NCBI GenBank assembly: GCA_944368925.1
Contig: CALVXG010000013.1
Coordinates: 1-64,000, forward strand
Direction: 5' to 3'
Origin: an uncultured Clostridia bacterium
GTDB lineage: Bacteria > Bacillota > Clostridia > Christensenellales > Borkfalkiaceae
DNA: 64,000 nucleotides
This document shows, piece by piece, positions 1-9,124 of this stretch (positions within the stretch are counted from its first letter, which is position 1; each line of letters starts with the position of its first letter). The position numbers and the translations under genes were made by a program. A model generated the notes under the pieces. That model saw nothing but the letters and a program-made list of their open reading frames with translations, was not told the origin of the DNA and did no database searches.

Positions 1-1064
1 ATCGTTACATCTCCCAGCGTTACCGTAACGGAAGGCTTCTTCTCTTCGCCGCTCCATACGACGGTATCGTATTCGAGCGAAACGACCGCCGCCGCTGCGG
101 AAGGCACTGCCGTAAACGTCGTTTCCGCGGCAACGCCGTCTGCAAAGGTATACGTATCCCCCGCCTCATACATTTTGCCGTCGGGTGCGCGCCATGCGCC
201 GAATGTCTGACCGGCGGGCATTTTAGGTGCTTCGGGCAATGTGAGGGTGGTTGCGCCCTCGGCAATCTTTTGGGTGGTCGTTTCTTCCCCTACCGTATAG
301 TGGATCGGCACGCCGTTTTTGACGGCGGAAAGAGAAACATCGTATAGCCCCACCGCCTTTTCTTCGCTGTTGTGAAACCTGGAATTGAAATACAACTTCC
401 CGTGTGTAAAGTATGTAGATGTCATTTCAGGAATGGAATACTTCATCTCATGCTCGTTTCCGGAAAAGGTCACAACAGTTTGTTTATCGCCGACTTCGAT
501 TTTCATGGTGAAAGAGCCGTCTGCATCCACGCCCTTTCCCGTCTCGGAGCCGCTGATGTAATTGCCTGTCCCCGCCGTTGTGCCGACAACTTTTGTTGCT
601 ATGCGACACCTCGCCCAGGGATTACTTTCCGTACCGGAAATATCGATATCGAGCGTCGTTTTTCCTTCGACCAACATATTTTGCTGTTCAGTCGTCAAAT
701 CTTTGCAGATAAAAAAGCCAAGCCAATGGTCGCCCGTAGGCATTGAATTGAATTTGATCTTCAGTTCGATCGGTTGTGAAATATCATATCCTTCCCTGTT
801 GAATATTACATCGATTGTGTCTGCGCTGACGGATTTTTTCGTTTCCTTGAAGCGTGCCCAATCACCGTCCTGCAAGAATTGCAAGTTCTTTTGCGTAGCG
901 ATCTCCCAACCGAAAACACTGTCCTTTACGCCGAGCGCCCCTTCTTCCGCAGCAAAAGCCGCCCGCGGAACAACCGCGCCCAAAAGCAGCAAACACGCCA
1001 TACACAGAACCGACAGCAAAAGCGCAAATCTTTTTACCGTCCTTTTTTGCCATACGTTGCTCAT
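1..1064 (-). CDS. Secreted beta-sandwich surface protein, C-terminus cut by the window edge
   Basis: The reading frame is open from an ATG at 1064 to the left edge with no stop. The ATG follows an AAGGAGGG Shine-Dalgarno about 8 bases upstream. Residues 1-38 form a signal peptide: basic start (KRTVKR), a Leu-rich core, and a likely cleavage after AAFA. About 200 residues of Ser/Thr/Gly-rich beta-sandwich-like sequence follow, resembling the lectin-like modules of the two secreted proteins at the head of this operon. Near residue 290 is a segment with 'TFGAW' and 'YEAGDTYTF', similar to Listeria/Bacteroides (InlB B-type) repeats. No catalytic motif is visible. It is the last visible gene of the operon, 28 bases after the metallo-beta-lactamase lipoprotein. 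I infer a cell-surface glycan-binding role; the missing C-terminus may carry the Cys-type sorting signal of its operon partners. Confidence 0.75.
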   Translation of the reverse strand, partial: MSNVWQKRTVKRFALLLSVLCMACLLLLGAVVPRAAFAAEEGALGVKDSVFGWEIATQKNLQFLQDGDWARFKETKKSVSADTIDVIFNREGYDISQPIELKIKFNSMPTGDHWLGFFICKDLTTEQQNMLVEGKTTLDIDISGTESNPWARCRIATKVVGTTAGTGNYISGSETGKGVDADGSFTMKIEVGDKQTVVTFSGNEHEMKYSIPEMTSTYFTHGKLYFNSRFHNSEEKAVGLYDVSLSAVKNGVPIHYTVGEETTTQKIAEGATTLTLPEAPKMPAGQTFGAWRAPDGKMYEAGDTYTFADGVAAETTFTAVPSAAAAVVSLEYDTVVWSGEEKKPSVTVTLGDVT

Positions 1065-1092
1065 CTTTCATTCCCTCCTTGAGAATTTTTAT

Positions 1093-2094
1093 TTAATCCG
1101 GCGTTTTTTCGGTCTTTACGCTGATTTGACCGTCTTTCGCCGTAAAAATGACTGTGCCGTAATCTTCGTTTGTATAAATTTTCGTGCCGATCGCCTCGTA
1201 ACGGGCTTTTGTATCTGCGCCGAAATTCCTGTTCAGCCCCTGAACGACCGTATATTCCGGTTTGACTTCGTTCAGCAATGCCTGCGAGGAATACGGACCG
1301 CTCGTTCCGTGGTGGGGCGCTACCATGATCTGGCATTTACCGACATTGCCGAGCAGCACGGCGTCCAATGAATTCAATGCATCGCCGCCGTAATAGACGG
1401 AAACATTCTTACTTTGAAATTTTACGCCGAAACTGTACGAATTATAATCGATAATGCTTTTGCCGCTGCTGTCCGTTCCGGTGACCATCGAAGGATCATT
1501 ATCATATACTGCTTGCCGATAATAAATCGTGAACGCACTCGTTTCGCATATATCAACTTTCGTAATTTCTTGCTCGGGTACTGTAAGCACGGGTTTTGTT
1601 CCGTCTGTATTCGTTTTTTCCTGCACAAGTTCCGCCAGTTCATTAAAATATTTTTCTGCATTCGGCTCGTTGGTCATCGAATAATCGGCACAAGGCTTAT
1701 AATAGTATTCACCGATATCGAAACGCTCGATCAAATAAGGCATACCGCCCGCATGATCGCTGTGTGCATGGGTCAGAATAAGATAATCTATCTTTGAATA
1801 CCCTTTCTTTCGTAAAAATTGTGTGATTCCTTCCTGCGTTTCCTTGACATCCCATCCCGCATCGATCACGATCAATTTGCCGCTGTCCTCTATGATGCAG
1901 CACGAGGCCGAATCCATGACCTGGGGAACGGCGCTCCCGTTGAAGAGCGTTACGATCGTTTCTTCCGACGCGGTTACGGTCTGCTCCGGCTCTTCCGGCT
2001 TCGGTTCCGGCTTTTGCGGCGTTTCCGCCGGCCCGCACGCGGCAAAGCAAAAGAGTGCCGCGGCCAATGCAATGATGAAAAATAATTTTTTCAT
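1093..2094 (-). CDS. Metallo-beta-lactamase-fold lipoprotein (ComEC C-domain-like)
   Basis: A 333-residue protein with a lipoprotein signal peptide (lipobox ending FAAC, Cys20) and a Pro/Glu-rich linker, then an MBL-fold domain. The first metal-binding motif is HAHSDH at 109-114. Later metal-site segments are 'YGGD' (Asp) and 'APHHG' (His). This arrangement matches the stand-alone relatives of the ComEC/Rec2 C-terminal hydrolase domain. Because it is lipid-anchored outside the cell, a phosphodiesterase or other hydrolase acting at the surface is more likely than a DNA-uptake role. Its start overlaps the stop of the upstream DUF5722 gene (ATGA), so translation is coupled inside the glycan operon. 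The substrate is unknown. Confidence 0.82.
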   Translation of the reverse strand: MKKLFFIIALAAALFCFAACGPAETPQKPEPKPEEPEQTVTASEETIVTLFNGSAVPQVMDSASCCIIEDSGKLIVIDAGWDVKETQEGITQFLRKKGYSKIDYLILTHAHSDHAGGMPYLIERFDIGEYYYKPCADYSMTNEPNAEKYFNELAELVQEKTNTDGTKPVLTVPEQEITKVDICETSAFTIYYRQAVYDNDPSMVTGTDSSGKSIIDYNSYSFGVKFQSKNVSVYYGGDALNSLDAVLLGNVGKCQIMVAPHHGTSGPYSSQALLNEVKPEYTVVQGLNRNFGADTKARYEAIGTKIYTNEDYGTVIFTAKDGQISVKTEKTPD

Positions 2095-4550
2095 TTCCTC
2101 TCACATCCTTTTTTATTTTTATATAAAATTACACCAGCAACGCATACGACCACGCCGAGCGCGGCAATCAACGCCGTTCCGCCGACAGACGAACCGCAGC
2201 CTTGCGCCGGTTCCGTACCAGTATTTCCGCCCGATGGAGCGCCTTCTCCCGTAAACCCGATACCGTCGACATAGAGAAATTTGTTAAAAGACTCCGCGGT
2301 TGCGTTGTTGTACCATATCTTGATTTGCTCTACCTCTTTGCTCCCGGCAAAGCCGCTCAAATCAACGGAAAAATAATTCCACTGTTCTTCCTGCAAAGTC
2401 ATCGTCGCCGTATTGATGCGCTCCCCGTAAAAAATTACGGTAAGCGTATGCGTGCCGCCTTCGGGAAGCCCGGTAGGAACATTGACCGCAAGATTGAACG
2501 TTATATACTCTTTGATATCGAGCGGCTCTTCGAATTTCTTCAAAATCCCTTTTTCCGCATAGCCGCCGTTTTCAAAGGAAGAAGAATTGAAACGGAACGA
2601 AAGGCAGCGTTCGCCGAAAGCAGCCTGATCGGGCGCGATGCGCACCTGATCGGTCACTTCTACCTTCGTTGTGTTTTCGGCCGCCTCCCATGTTACTTCG
2701 CCGTCCTCGAAGTCGTCGAGAACGAACGTATTTTGGTACTGCCCCTCCGTAACGCTTAGTTCGTTTTGCAAAGAAGCGGTTGCTGCCGCCGCAATATCAA
2801 AATCCGGGATCAGCTCCTCCCACGACGCAGGTATTTTACCATCCACCTTGACGAAACCTTCCTGCAACAACGGTTCAGTATACTCTAAAGATTTTTCCGT
2901 ATCGATATACTTGAACACATCGTAAATAACTTTCTTTTCCAACGGATCCGACTGCACCGAATCCTGCCGGCAAGTCCAAAGCCCGAGGCTCAAAGTGGGA
3001 ACGAGTTCGTTGACCGCATCGACATGCCTGTGCAGAATATAACCCTGTATCGTAGGCTGCGCCGCAATCAGGTAATACGAGTACGCATAGGCGAAAGCCT
3101 GCAATTTTTGTCCCTTTTCGGCTGTATACGCGCCGTATTCGGAAGGGAAGAGCGATTTATCCGCTTCGGAATAGCTGTTCAGCCCCTGTTCCGTCAAATA
3201 CAAAGGCCGCACTTCTCCGTTGTAACGGTTCGCGGAAAGATCCAAATAACGACACAAAACGTCGATATTTTTATAGGTGATCTGCTGCGTATCAAAATCG
3301 GAACTGCAAAGGTCAGCGTACTCATCCGCCCAAAACCGTGGATCGCGCAGATCGGAGGGGTACGGATGATACGCAACACCCCAACCGAAATCGCCCTCTG
3401 CCCGCGCCGTTTCAAGAACTTTATCGAAGATATCTTTGCCTTTATAGATCTTGTTTTCGTACTGGGCGGGAAGCTCCGCACCGTACGAATTCCATGCATG
3501 CGTCAAAGACATCAGCACGTTCGTATTCGCGTTGTATTTTTTGAACGCCGTATAGGTCGCGCGCAGCGTGCGAACATATTGATCCACATAATCGCCGATA
3601 TCGTTCGGCCCCATGTTGTTCCATACTCCGCCCATGTCCACTTCGTTCCCGACCACGATGTTGGAAAGGAAACCGTAATTTCCCTCCGTCGTATAGCGCT
3701 CCGCCAAAAATTCGCACGCAGCTTCCCAGTATAGCATACCCCGCTCATTTGTAAGATTCGGAGCAAGAACGGTGGCATTCTGTTGTGCCGTAATATTTTC
3801 GGATGTTTCCGCTTTCGGATGAATCATCGAAGAAGCGCTGGCTGCCCTTGTTCCGCCGGGAATAATGAGAATGACCGTTACTTCCATTCCGTTATCCGAA
3901 AGCTCTTTCAACTGGGCGTCAAACGCTTCCACGCGGTCTTTGCGGAAATAATACGTTTTTCCGTTGGAGGTAAATTCGATTGCCCCCGAAACGGACGGCT
4001 TGTTTTCGTATACAAACTCGCTGATCGTGCAGTTGATGGCGGCATGATTGACGCCGAGCTTGAATGCGTCGTCCGCATTTTGCACCTGCAGTCCTTTGAT
4101 AGAAGACTGAACCTTTCTCTCTGTACTCAATTCCGACGGAATATTCGAACTGTACGAAAAATCCGCAATGATCTCCCCATTCTGTACTACGCCGAATTTA
4201 TCGTAAATTTTGTCATATCCGTCGTTCGTAAACCGTTTTACGCGAAGAGTGAACGTTTGGCCGAGCTGCACGGGAATTTCCGTTATCGGCTTTGCGTCTT
4301 CTCCGTGATAGAGCGTCTTTTCGCCGTAATATTCATATGAATGTAACCGAACGATACTCGCCTCGCCGCTGCCGGGCAGGATCCCCGAAAATACAATTTC
4401 ATCCTCCGAGGCGGAAATCGACATTCCCTCCCGCGCGCTTTCCGCCGCGGCAACTTTTCCGCGGCCGATCGGAACAGAAGCGAACGCCGCCGCCAGCAGA
4501 GCGAACGTAAGCAAAACAAGCACTGCATTGGAAAATATTCTTTTAACCAA
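2091..4550 (-). CDS. Secreted GH-A-like glycoside hydrolase candidate (DUF5722-type) with C-terminal Cys sorting signal
   Basis: I start this gene at TTG 4550 because GGAGG lies 8 bases upstream; the ATG at 4589 would run 23 bases into the upstream permease and has no ribosome site. The product is about 819 residues: signal peptide, an N-terminal beta region, a TIM-barrel-like core, a jelly-roll carbohydrate-binding-like domain (starting near FVLDDFEDG) and a C-terminal tail. The core carries 'VGNEVD' (Glu303) and 'LTEQG' (Glu454), spaced as the acid/base and nucleophile of clan GH-A glycosidases, plus 'AYHPYP' between them. The family resembles DUF5722; catalysis is my inference. The tail GCGSSVGG, a hydrophobic helix and Lys/Arg end is the sorting-like signal shared by four proteins in the window. 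It lies 16 bases after a permease gene. Confidence 0.78.
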   Translation of the reverse strand: MVKRIFSNAVLVLLTFALLAAAFASVPIGRGKVAAAESAREGMSISASEDEIVFSGILPGSGEASIVRLHSYEYYGEKTLYHGEDAKPITEIPVQLGQTFTLRVKRFTNDGYDKIYDKFGVVQNGEIIADFSYSSNIPSELSTERKVQSSIKGLQVQNADDAFKLGVNHAAINCTISEFVYENKPSVSGAIEFTSNGKTYYFRKDRVEAFDAQLKELSDNGMEVTVILIIPGGTRAASASSMIHPKAETSENITAQQNATVLAPNLTNERGMLYWEAACEFLAERYTTEGNYGFLSNIVVGNEVDMGGVWNNMGPNDIGDYVDQYVRTLRATYTAFKKYNANTNVLMSLTHAWNSYGAELPAQYENKIYKGKDIFDKVLETARAEGDFGWGVAYHPYPSDLRDPRFWADEYADLCSSDFDTQQITYKNIDVLCRYLDLSANRYNGEVRPLYLTEQGLNSYSEADKSLFPSEYGAYTAEKGQKLQAFAYAYSYYLIAAQPTIQGYILHRHVDAVNELVPTLSLGLWTCRQDSVQSDPLEKKVIYDVFKYIDTEKSLEYTEPLLQEGFVKVDGKIPASWEELIPDFDIAAAATASLQNELSVTEGQYQNTFVLDDFEDGEVTWEAAENTTKVEVTDQVRIAPDQAAFGERCLSFRFNSSSFENGGYAEKGILKKFEEPLDIKEYITFNLAVNVPTGLPEGGTHTLTVIFYGERINTATMTLQEEQWNYFSVDLSGFAGSKEVEQIKIWYNNATAESFNKFLYVDGIGFTGEGAPSGGNTGTEPAQGCGSSVGGTALIAALGVVVCVAGVILYKNKKGCERK

Positions 4551-4566
4551 ATTTCTCCCCTCCGAA

Positions 4567-5430
4567 TTATAACTTGACCGCCGCGGCAAAATCGCCGTTG
4601 ATGAAAAATTTCAGCCCGAAAGCCGTCGTAAAAATCAAGGGAATGCCGGCGACCAGATATACTGCGTAGCTGACGCCGGGTTCCCCGGACTGGTCTGCCA
4701 GGTTCGCCGCGAGCGACTTCAAAATCGGCATCAGCGGCGAAATGTCTTTCCGTTCGATCACGAGATACGGCCACATATAATCGTTATACATACTGGCGAA
4801 AATGCCGATCAACTGAATGGTCAAAATCGGGATTGACAAAGGAATACACAATTTCGAATACAAAACAAACTCATTTGCCCCGTCTAACTGTGCCGATTCG
4901 TAAATCTCTTTCGGGTGATTCGCCATAAATGTACGGAAGATAAAGATGTTTCCGATCTGCTGCCCCGCGATACCCGGCAAGATCAGCGCCCACCATGTAT
5001 TATCGAGGTGCAGGTTGATGACCGTAAGATAAGTAGGCGTAAGGGTAAGCACGCCGGGAACGATCTGCAGCGCGACGATCAGCATAAACAAAAATTCGCG
5101 CCCCGGAAATTTGTGACGGACGAAAACATATGCCGCAAACGAACTGAGAGCCACCGCGCCGAACGTAATGATCAGATAAATAATGATGCTGTTCAGCATA
5201 TTGTTCCATATGCCGCTCAACCCGTATGCATAGTTCGACCACATCGGCGTTTGCGGAAGCTGCCAGAAACTTTGCTGGAATTCCACCTTCGTTTTCAGGG
5301 AAATGATGATCGTTAAAACGACGGGTAAAACGACGAAAAACACTACGACCGCCATAAAAATGTAGATGACGGCCTGCCATACAACGCCTTCGACGCCCCG
5401 TTTTTGTATCTTTGACTTATATTTTTGCAT
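4567..5430 (-). CDS. Carbohydrate ABC transporter permease, MalG type
   Basis: A 287-residue integral membrane protein with about six transmembrane helices, the usual length for a CUT1 MalG/LacG-type permease. The cytoplasmic coupling loop (EAA motif) is visible as 'YESAQLDGANEFVLYSKL', which docks the transport ATPase. It starts 1 base after the stop of the fused permease gene, preceded by GGGGG, and is followed 16 bases later by the DUF5722 gene. With the solute-binding lipoprotein and the MalF-like partner it forms a complete importer except for the ATPase. In Bacillota this is usually supplied in trans by an MsmX-like protein. The substrate is probably an oligosaccharide released by the operon's secreted proteins. 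Confidence 0.93.
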   Translation of the reverse strand: MQKYKSKIQKRGVEGVVWQAVIYIFMAVVVFFVVLPVVLTIIISLKTKVEFQQSFWQLPQTPMWSNYAYGLSGIWNNMLNSIIIYLIITFGAVALSSFAAYVFVRHKFPGREFLFMLIVALQIVPGVLTLTPTYLTVINLHLDNTWWALILPGIAGQQIGNIFIFRTFMANHPKEIYESAQLDGANEFVLYSKLCIPLSIPILTIQLIGIFASMYNDYMWPYLVIERKDISPLMPILKSLAANLADQSGEPGVSYAVYLVAGIPLIFTTAFGLKFFINGDFAAAVKL

Positions 5431-5431
5431 A

Positions 5432-7441
5432 TCAATCCCCCACTGCCGACTGCGTTTTGATTCTCATATTGAAAATCGTAATCGCCAAAATGATAATAAA
5501 CAGGAAGAAGCCCATCGCCGCCGCCATACCGTAATCGTTGAACTGCGATATATTGTAGTACAATTCCAGCGCGGGGATATAGGTCGAATATCCCGGCCCG
5601 CCGCCCGTTGTCAGCCATACCCTGCCGAAATCCTGTATCGAGCCGATAAACCCGGTAACGAACACATATTTGAGCTGCGGGCTGATCAGCGGCATATCAA
5701 TAAATGCCAATCTCTGCCACCAACCGCATCCGTCTAATTTAGCAGCCTCGAACAATTCTTTCGGCACGCTCATGATCGCTCCGTAAAACAAAAGATATCC
5801 ACCGATATACGGGAATCCGATAAACACAAGCGCCCATAGAGCCGTTTCGGAATTGCCGAGCCAGTCCACCGCGAGATGACCCAACCCGATTGTTCGCAAA
5901 AACACATTGATGAGGCCATCCATTCCTAAAATACCGGACGTCCAAATCATAATGCCCGCAACGCCCGGCAATATCCCCGGAACATACATCAGAACGCGCG
6001 TCCAATACTGCGCCTTTTTCGAGCGCATGGCAAAAATAAGCTCCGCAATGATGACGGGCGGGATCAACGCTTTGAGAAGATCCGTCACGAGAAAGATGCA
6101 CATGTTCCCCATGCCTACCCAAAAATATTCGTTTTGGAACATGGTTATAAAGTTGTCGAGGCCTACAAAACGGGTATATACGCCCGGCTTATATTCGGTA
6201 AGCGACAGGAAAAAGCTCCAGATCGCAGGGAAGTAGTTGAAAACGCCCAGCGCCGCAAACGACGGCAACAGCATCAGATAGCTCTTTTTATGTTTCCATA
6301 ACGCCTGTCCGATTTTTTTATAGACAGATAAAAGTTTGCCCCCGATCTTGCTGATATTCAATACGGAGAAAATGAAAAACAGCCCGAATACGACCTCCGT
6401 TACAATGAATACGATTTCCAGTATCTCGTAAACTTCAATGCCGCGCGCCTTATTCAGGTCGAGCAGCATTCCGCTGCCGGAAAGCGACTCGTAGACAAAT
6501 ATTCTGTCTGCGCCGTCGGCGCTCTGTTCGATTTTTGTCGGTTCATTGAAAACAGCGACTTTTGCGGCGATGTTTCTGCTCTCCGCCGAATAAAAACGCA
6601 TCTTTTCATACCGCATTCCGATCGAAACCATGTCGGAACCTTCATTGACGGAAGCACAGTATACATCTCCGCCGAGCTGTACTTCCGCGACCCGTTCCCC
6701 GCCTTCATACTGCGCCACGATGCCTTTATCCGAAACGGCCACCTGCGAGCCGTTCCGGACATTGCCGTATGCGATCAATGTAAGTTCGGTGCGCAAAACC
6801 CTTTCGGGGCTGTACTCCCCGTCCTGCGCAATCGAATACACGTTGCCGTTTTTCAACGCATACGTCAGAGTATCTTCTTCAAAATACAAAGAAACGACGT
6901 CCGTCGAATATTCAATTTCGCAAAGGTGCGGCGTTTGCGCGCCGCCGTCGTCCGCCCAGGCGGTTCCGGCCCGCGTTTCCAACAGCGTAACGTAATTTTT
7001 ATTTCCGTTTTTCGAAGCGACCGCCAAATATTCTCCGTTGCCGTCCAATACAAATTTGGAGATCGGGTCGAGAAGCCGGTACACCGTTTCCGGTGTACCC
7101 GACGCTTCATCGAAACTTACGATCATCCTTTCGTCAACGAGCGAGGCATATACTTTCCCGCCTTTCACGTTGATTTCGCTGATGCGGGGCGTTTCCTCCC
7201 CCTCGCCGAAAGAATACTCGACCAGCCGCTCGCCCTGAAAGCTTCGTTTGGCAAGGCTTCCGTCGTATGCGTACACGGCATTCGCTTCATCGTCGATATA
7301 CACCGCCGACGCACCCTGCAAATCGGCGCGGATATCGGTAAAATCCGATGACCCGAAAATACTCATCAGGAGCACAGCCGTGGAAATAAGGACGAGCGCA
7401 ACGGAGAGTATTAGCAGTAAAACCGATGTCTTTTTTTTCAT
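5432..7441 (-). CDS. ABC permease (MalF type) fused to a large extracytoplasmic beta-propeller-like domain
   Basis: The ATG at 7441 has GAGG 6 bases upstream; a TTG at 7453 lacks a ribosome site. The 669-residue product begins with one transmembrane helix (about 5-28). About 300 residues (35-335) follow, made of repeated short beta units such as 'AVYAYDG', 'VYASLVDE' and 'VYSIAQDG', as in beta-propellers. A second helix (about 340-362) and a normal six-helix CUT1 permease (about 385-669) complete it, with EAA loop 'FEAAKLDGCGWWQRLAF'. MalF of Escherichia coli has a small periplasmic P2 insertion, but a propeller-sized N-terminal domain is unusual. The domain would sit outside the membrane, where it could contact the solute-binding lipoprotein or bind ligand. 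The frame runs through both halves without a stop. Confidence 0.85.
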   Translation of the reverse strand: MKKKTSVLLLILSVALVLISTAVLLMSIFGSSDFTDIRADLQGASAVYIDDEANAVYAYDGSLAKRSFQGERLVEYSFGEGEETPRISEINVKGGKVYASLVDERMIVSFDEASGTPETVYRLLDPISKFVLDGNGEYLAVASKNGNKNYVTLLETRAGTAWADDGGAQTPHLCEIEYSTDVVSLYFEEDTLTYALKNGNVYSIAQDGEYSPERVLRTELTLIAYGNVRNGSQVAVSDKGIVAQYEGGERVAEVQLGGDVYCASVNEGSDMVSIGMRYEKMRFYSAESRNIAAKVAVFNEPTKIEQSADGADRIFVYESLSGSGMLLDLNKARGIEVYEILEIVFIVTEVVFGLFFIFSVLNISKIGGKLLSVYKKIGQALWKHKKSYLMLLPSFAALGVFNYFPAIWSFFLSLTEYKPGVYTRFVGLDNFITMFQNEYFWVGMGNMCIFLVTDLLKALIPPVIIAELIFAMRSKKAQYWTRVLMYVPGILPGVAGIMIWTSGILGMDGLINVFLRTIGLGHLAVDWLGNSETALWALVFIGFPYIGGYLLFYGAIMSVPKELFEAAKLDGCGWWQRLAFIDMPLISPQLKYVFVTGFIGSIQDFGRVWLTTGGGPGYSTYIPALELYYNISQFNDYGMAAAMGFFLFIIILAITIFNMRIKTQSAVGD

Positions 7442-7456
7442 CTCACGCCTCAAGAT

Positions 7457-9124
7457 TTAAAAAGGATTCCGTTCAGGATTCTCATAGCAATTTGCATTGT
7501 ACCCTTTTACGGCACAATAGTCGGGAACGTATCTTTTTAACTGTCCTTGCATCGTCGCCGTATAAGCATCAACGGTCTGCTCGCCCTTAAACAACGAAAC
7601 AATGTTCGTTTGGAATGCGCGTATGCTCTTCGGCTCCTCGCCCAGACCGCGCGCGACAATCTGAATGGGATTCAAGTCGCATTCTCCTTGAAACACAATG
7701 TCTTTTGCCGGGAAAATTTCATCCGGAATTTCTACGCCTTTGATATACGGAGTACCGTTGATGAACCAGTTCTGCTCCACATAGGAATCATAGAGTACCT
7801 GCTGCCCCGCGGGAGAAGCCCAAAACATCATAAAATCGGCGCACAGGTCGCTCTGCGTCTGCGACTTGTTGATAATCCCGTAGAAACCTTGCGGGCCTCC
7901 CAATCCGCGCGTCACGGTGACGTCGGGCGCACCGGCGGGATCGGAAAGACTCTGCTCCATAGGCGGGCAATAAAAGAAACCGATGTCCAGGTTATCCTCA
8001 TACGTCTGTACATAATCCTTGAGAATATCTGCTCCGCCGAAATAGATACCTGCCTGGCCGTTCCAAAAATAGCCTAAAGCGGTTCCTTGATCGCAGGAGA
8101 AAAAGTTGTCGTTTACATAGGTGGGGATCAGTTTCAAAAGATTGGTGAGCATATCTTTATATTTTGCCGTATTCGGCCCGATCTTATCATTCATAAGCAG
8201 GTTCAGAATACGGACGTAATTCGTCGTAACATTGGACGGCGAATCGTTCGCAATGGCGAGTTCGAAAGCCTCGTCTTCGCTTACGCCCTCATACTGCGAA
8301 GGATACGGCTTATAGTCCCAATCCGCGTCGATACGGGCATTGTAGCAATAATCGCCTTCCTGGGCGCGGACGTCTTCAATAAAACTCCTGAAATATTGAT
8401 CGGCGTAAATACGGATCAGCCACCCCATATAGGTAGACTGAAAGCTTTCCGTATTCCCCGAAATGGTGAATCCGTAATAATCTTTCCCCTCGATTTCTTC
8501 GATTTTTTTAGCAAACTCCACCAGTTCGTTCCATGTTTCCGGTGTTTTCGGTTCACCCGTCGTAGTTCCGTCGACGGTCAGCCCCGCTTCGCGGAAAATA
8601 TCTTTATTGTAAAAGAATAGCACCTGGTTCGACTCAAAACTCAAACTGTAAATTTCGCCGTTCGTTCCGTTCGAGCGGTAGGCAGGCTCCAAGAGGATAT
8701 CCGACCATACCTGGTCGTCCGCGTACGGATTTTCCTGCGACATATAATTGGAGAAATCGACGAATTTATTGTCGGAAAAATACTGCGTCACGCTGTTGTT
8801 GACCACGATATCGTAAGTGATATCGTTTGTATCTTTCGAAAGTTGTTTGCCGAGGGCATCGTTATATGTAGCCGTATTCGCCGAATTTTCAAACGTCGTG
8901 CTGATGGTCACGCCCGGGTTCAGAAACATATATTCATCGACCATCGCCTGAAAAGCGACCTGCTCTTTTTGACCCATCGGCAGATAAATATTAATCGTTC
9001 CGGACTTTTCTCCCTCCGTTCCTCCCGGAGTTTCCCCTTTATCCCCGCAGGCGACAAATGCGAGGGAAAAGATAGCCGCCATTGTAAGGCACCCGATCTT
9101 TTTCAGCCATAAATTTTTTTTCAT
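7457..9124 (-). CDS. Extracellular solute-binding lipoprotein of sugar ABC transporter
   Basis: A 555-residue protein with a lipoprotein signal (lipobox FVAC, Cys26) and the family 1 solute-binding architecture. Typical landmarks are 'NIYLPMG' at the first strand, 'DIVVNNSVTQYF', 'VLFFYNKDIFREAGL', a hinge region 'PETWNELVEFAKKI' and the C-terminal 'ADFMMFWASPAGQQVL'. It is longer than MalE-type proteins, suggesting a large or branched ligand. Its start overlaps the upstream gene's stop (ATGA) and GGAG lies 8 bases before the ATG. It precedes the two permease genes, so it delivers ligand to them. The exact sugar cannot be read from sequence. Confidence 0.92.
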   Translation of the reverse strand: MKKNLWLKKIGCLTMAAIFSLAFVACGDKGETPGGTEGEKSGTINIYLPMGQKEQVAFQAMVDEYMFLNPGVTISTTFENSANTATYNDALGKQLSKDTNDITYDIVVNNSVTQYFSDNKFVDFSNYMSQENPYADDQVWSDILLEPAYRSNGTNGEIYSLSFESNQVLFFYNKDIFREAGLTVDGTTTGEPKTPETWNELVEFAKKIEEIEGKDYYGFTISGNTESFQSTYMGWLIRIYADQYFRSFIEDVRAQEGDYCYNARIDADWDYKPYPSQYEGVSEDEAFELAIANDSPSNVTTNYVRILNLLMNDKIGPNTAKYKDMLTNLLKLIPTYVNDNFFSCDQGTALGYFWNGQAGIYFGGADILKDYVQTYEDNLDIGFFYCPPMEQSLSDPAGAPDVTVTRGLGGPQGFYGIINKSQTQSDLCADFMMFWASPAGQQVLYDSYVEQNWFINGTPYIKGVEIPDEIFPAKDIVFQGECDLNPIQIVARGLGEEPKSIRAFQTNIVSLFKGEQTVDAYTATMQGQLKRYVPDYCAVKGYNANCYENPERNPF

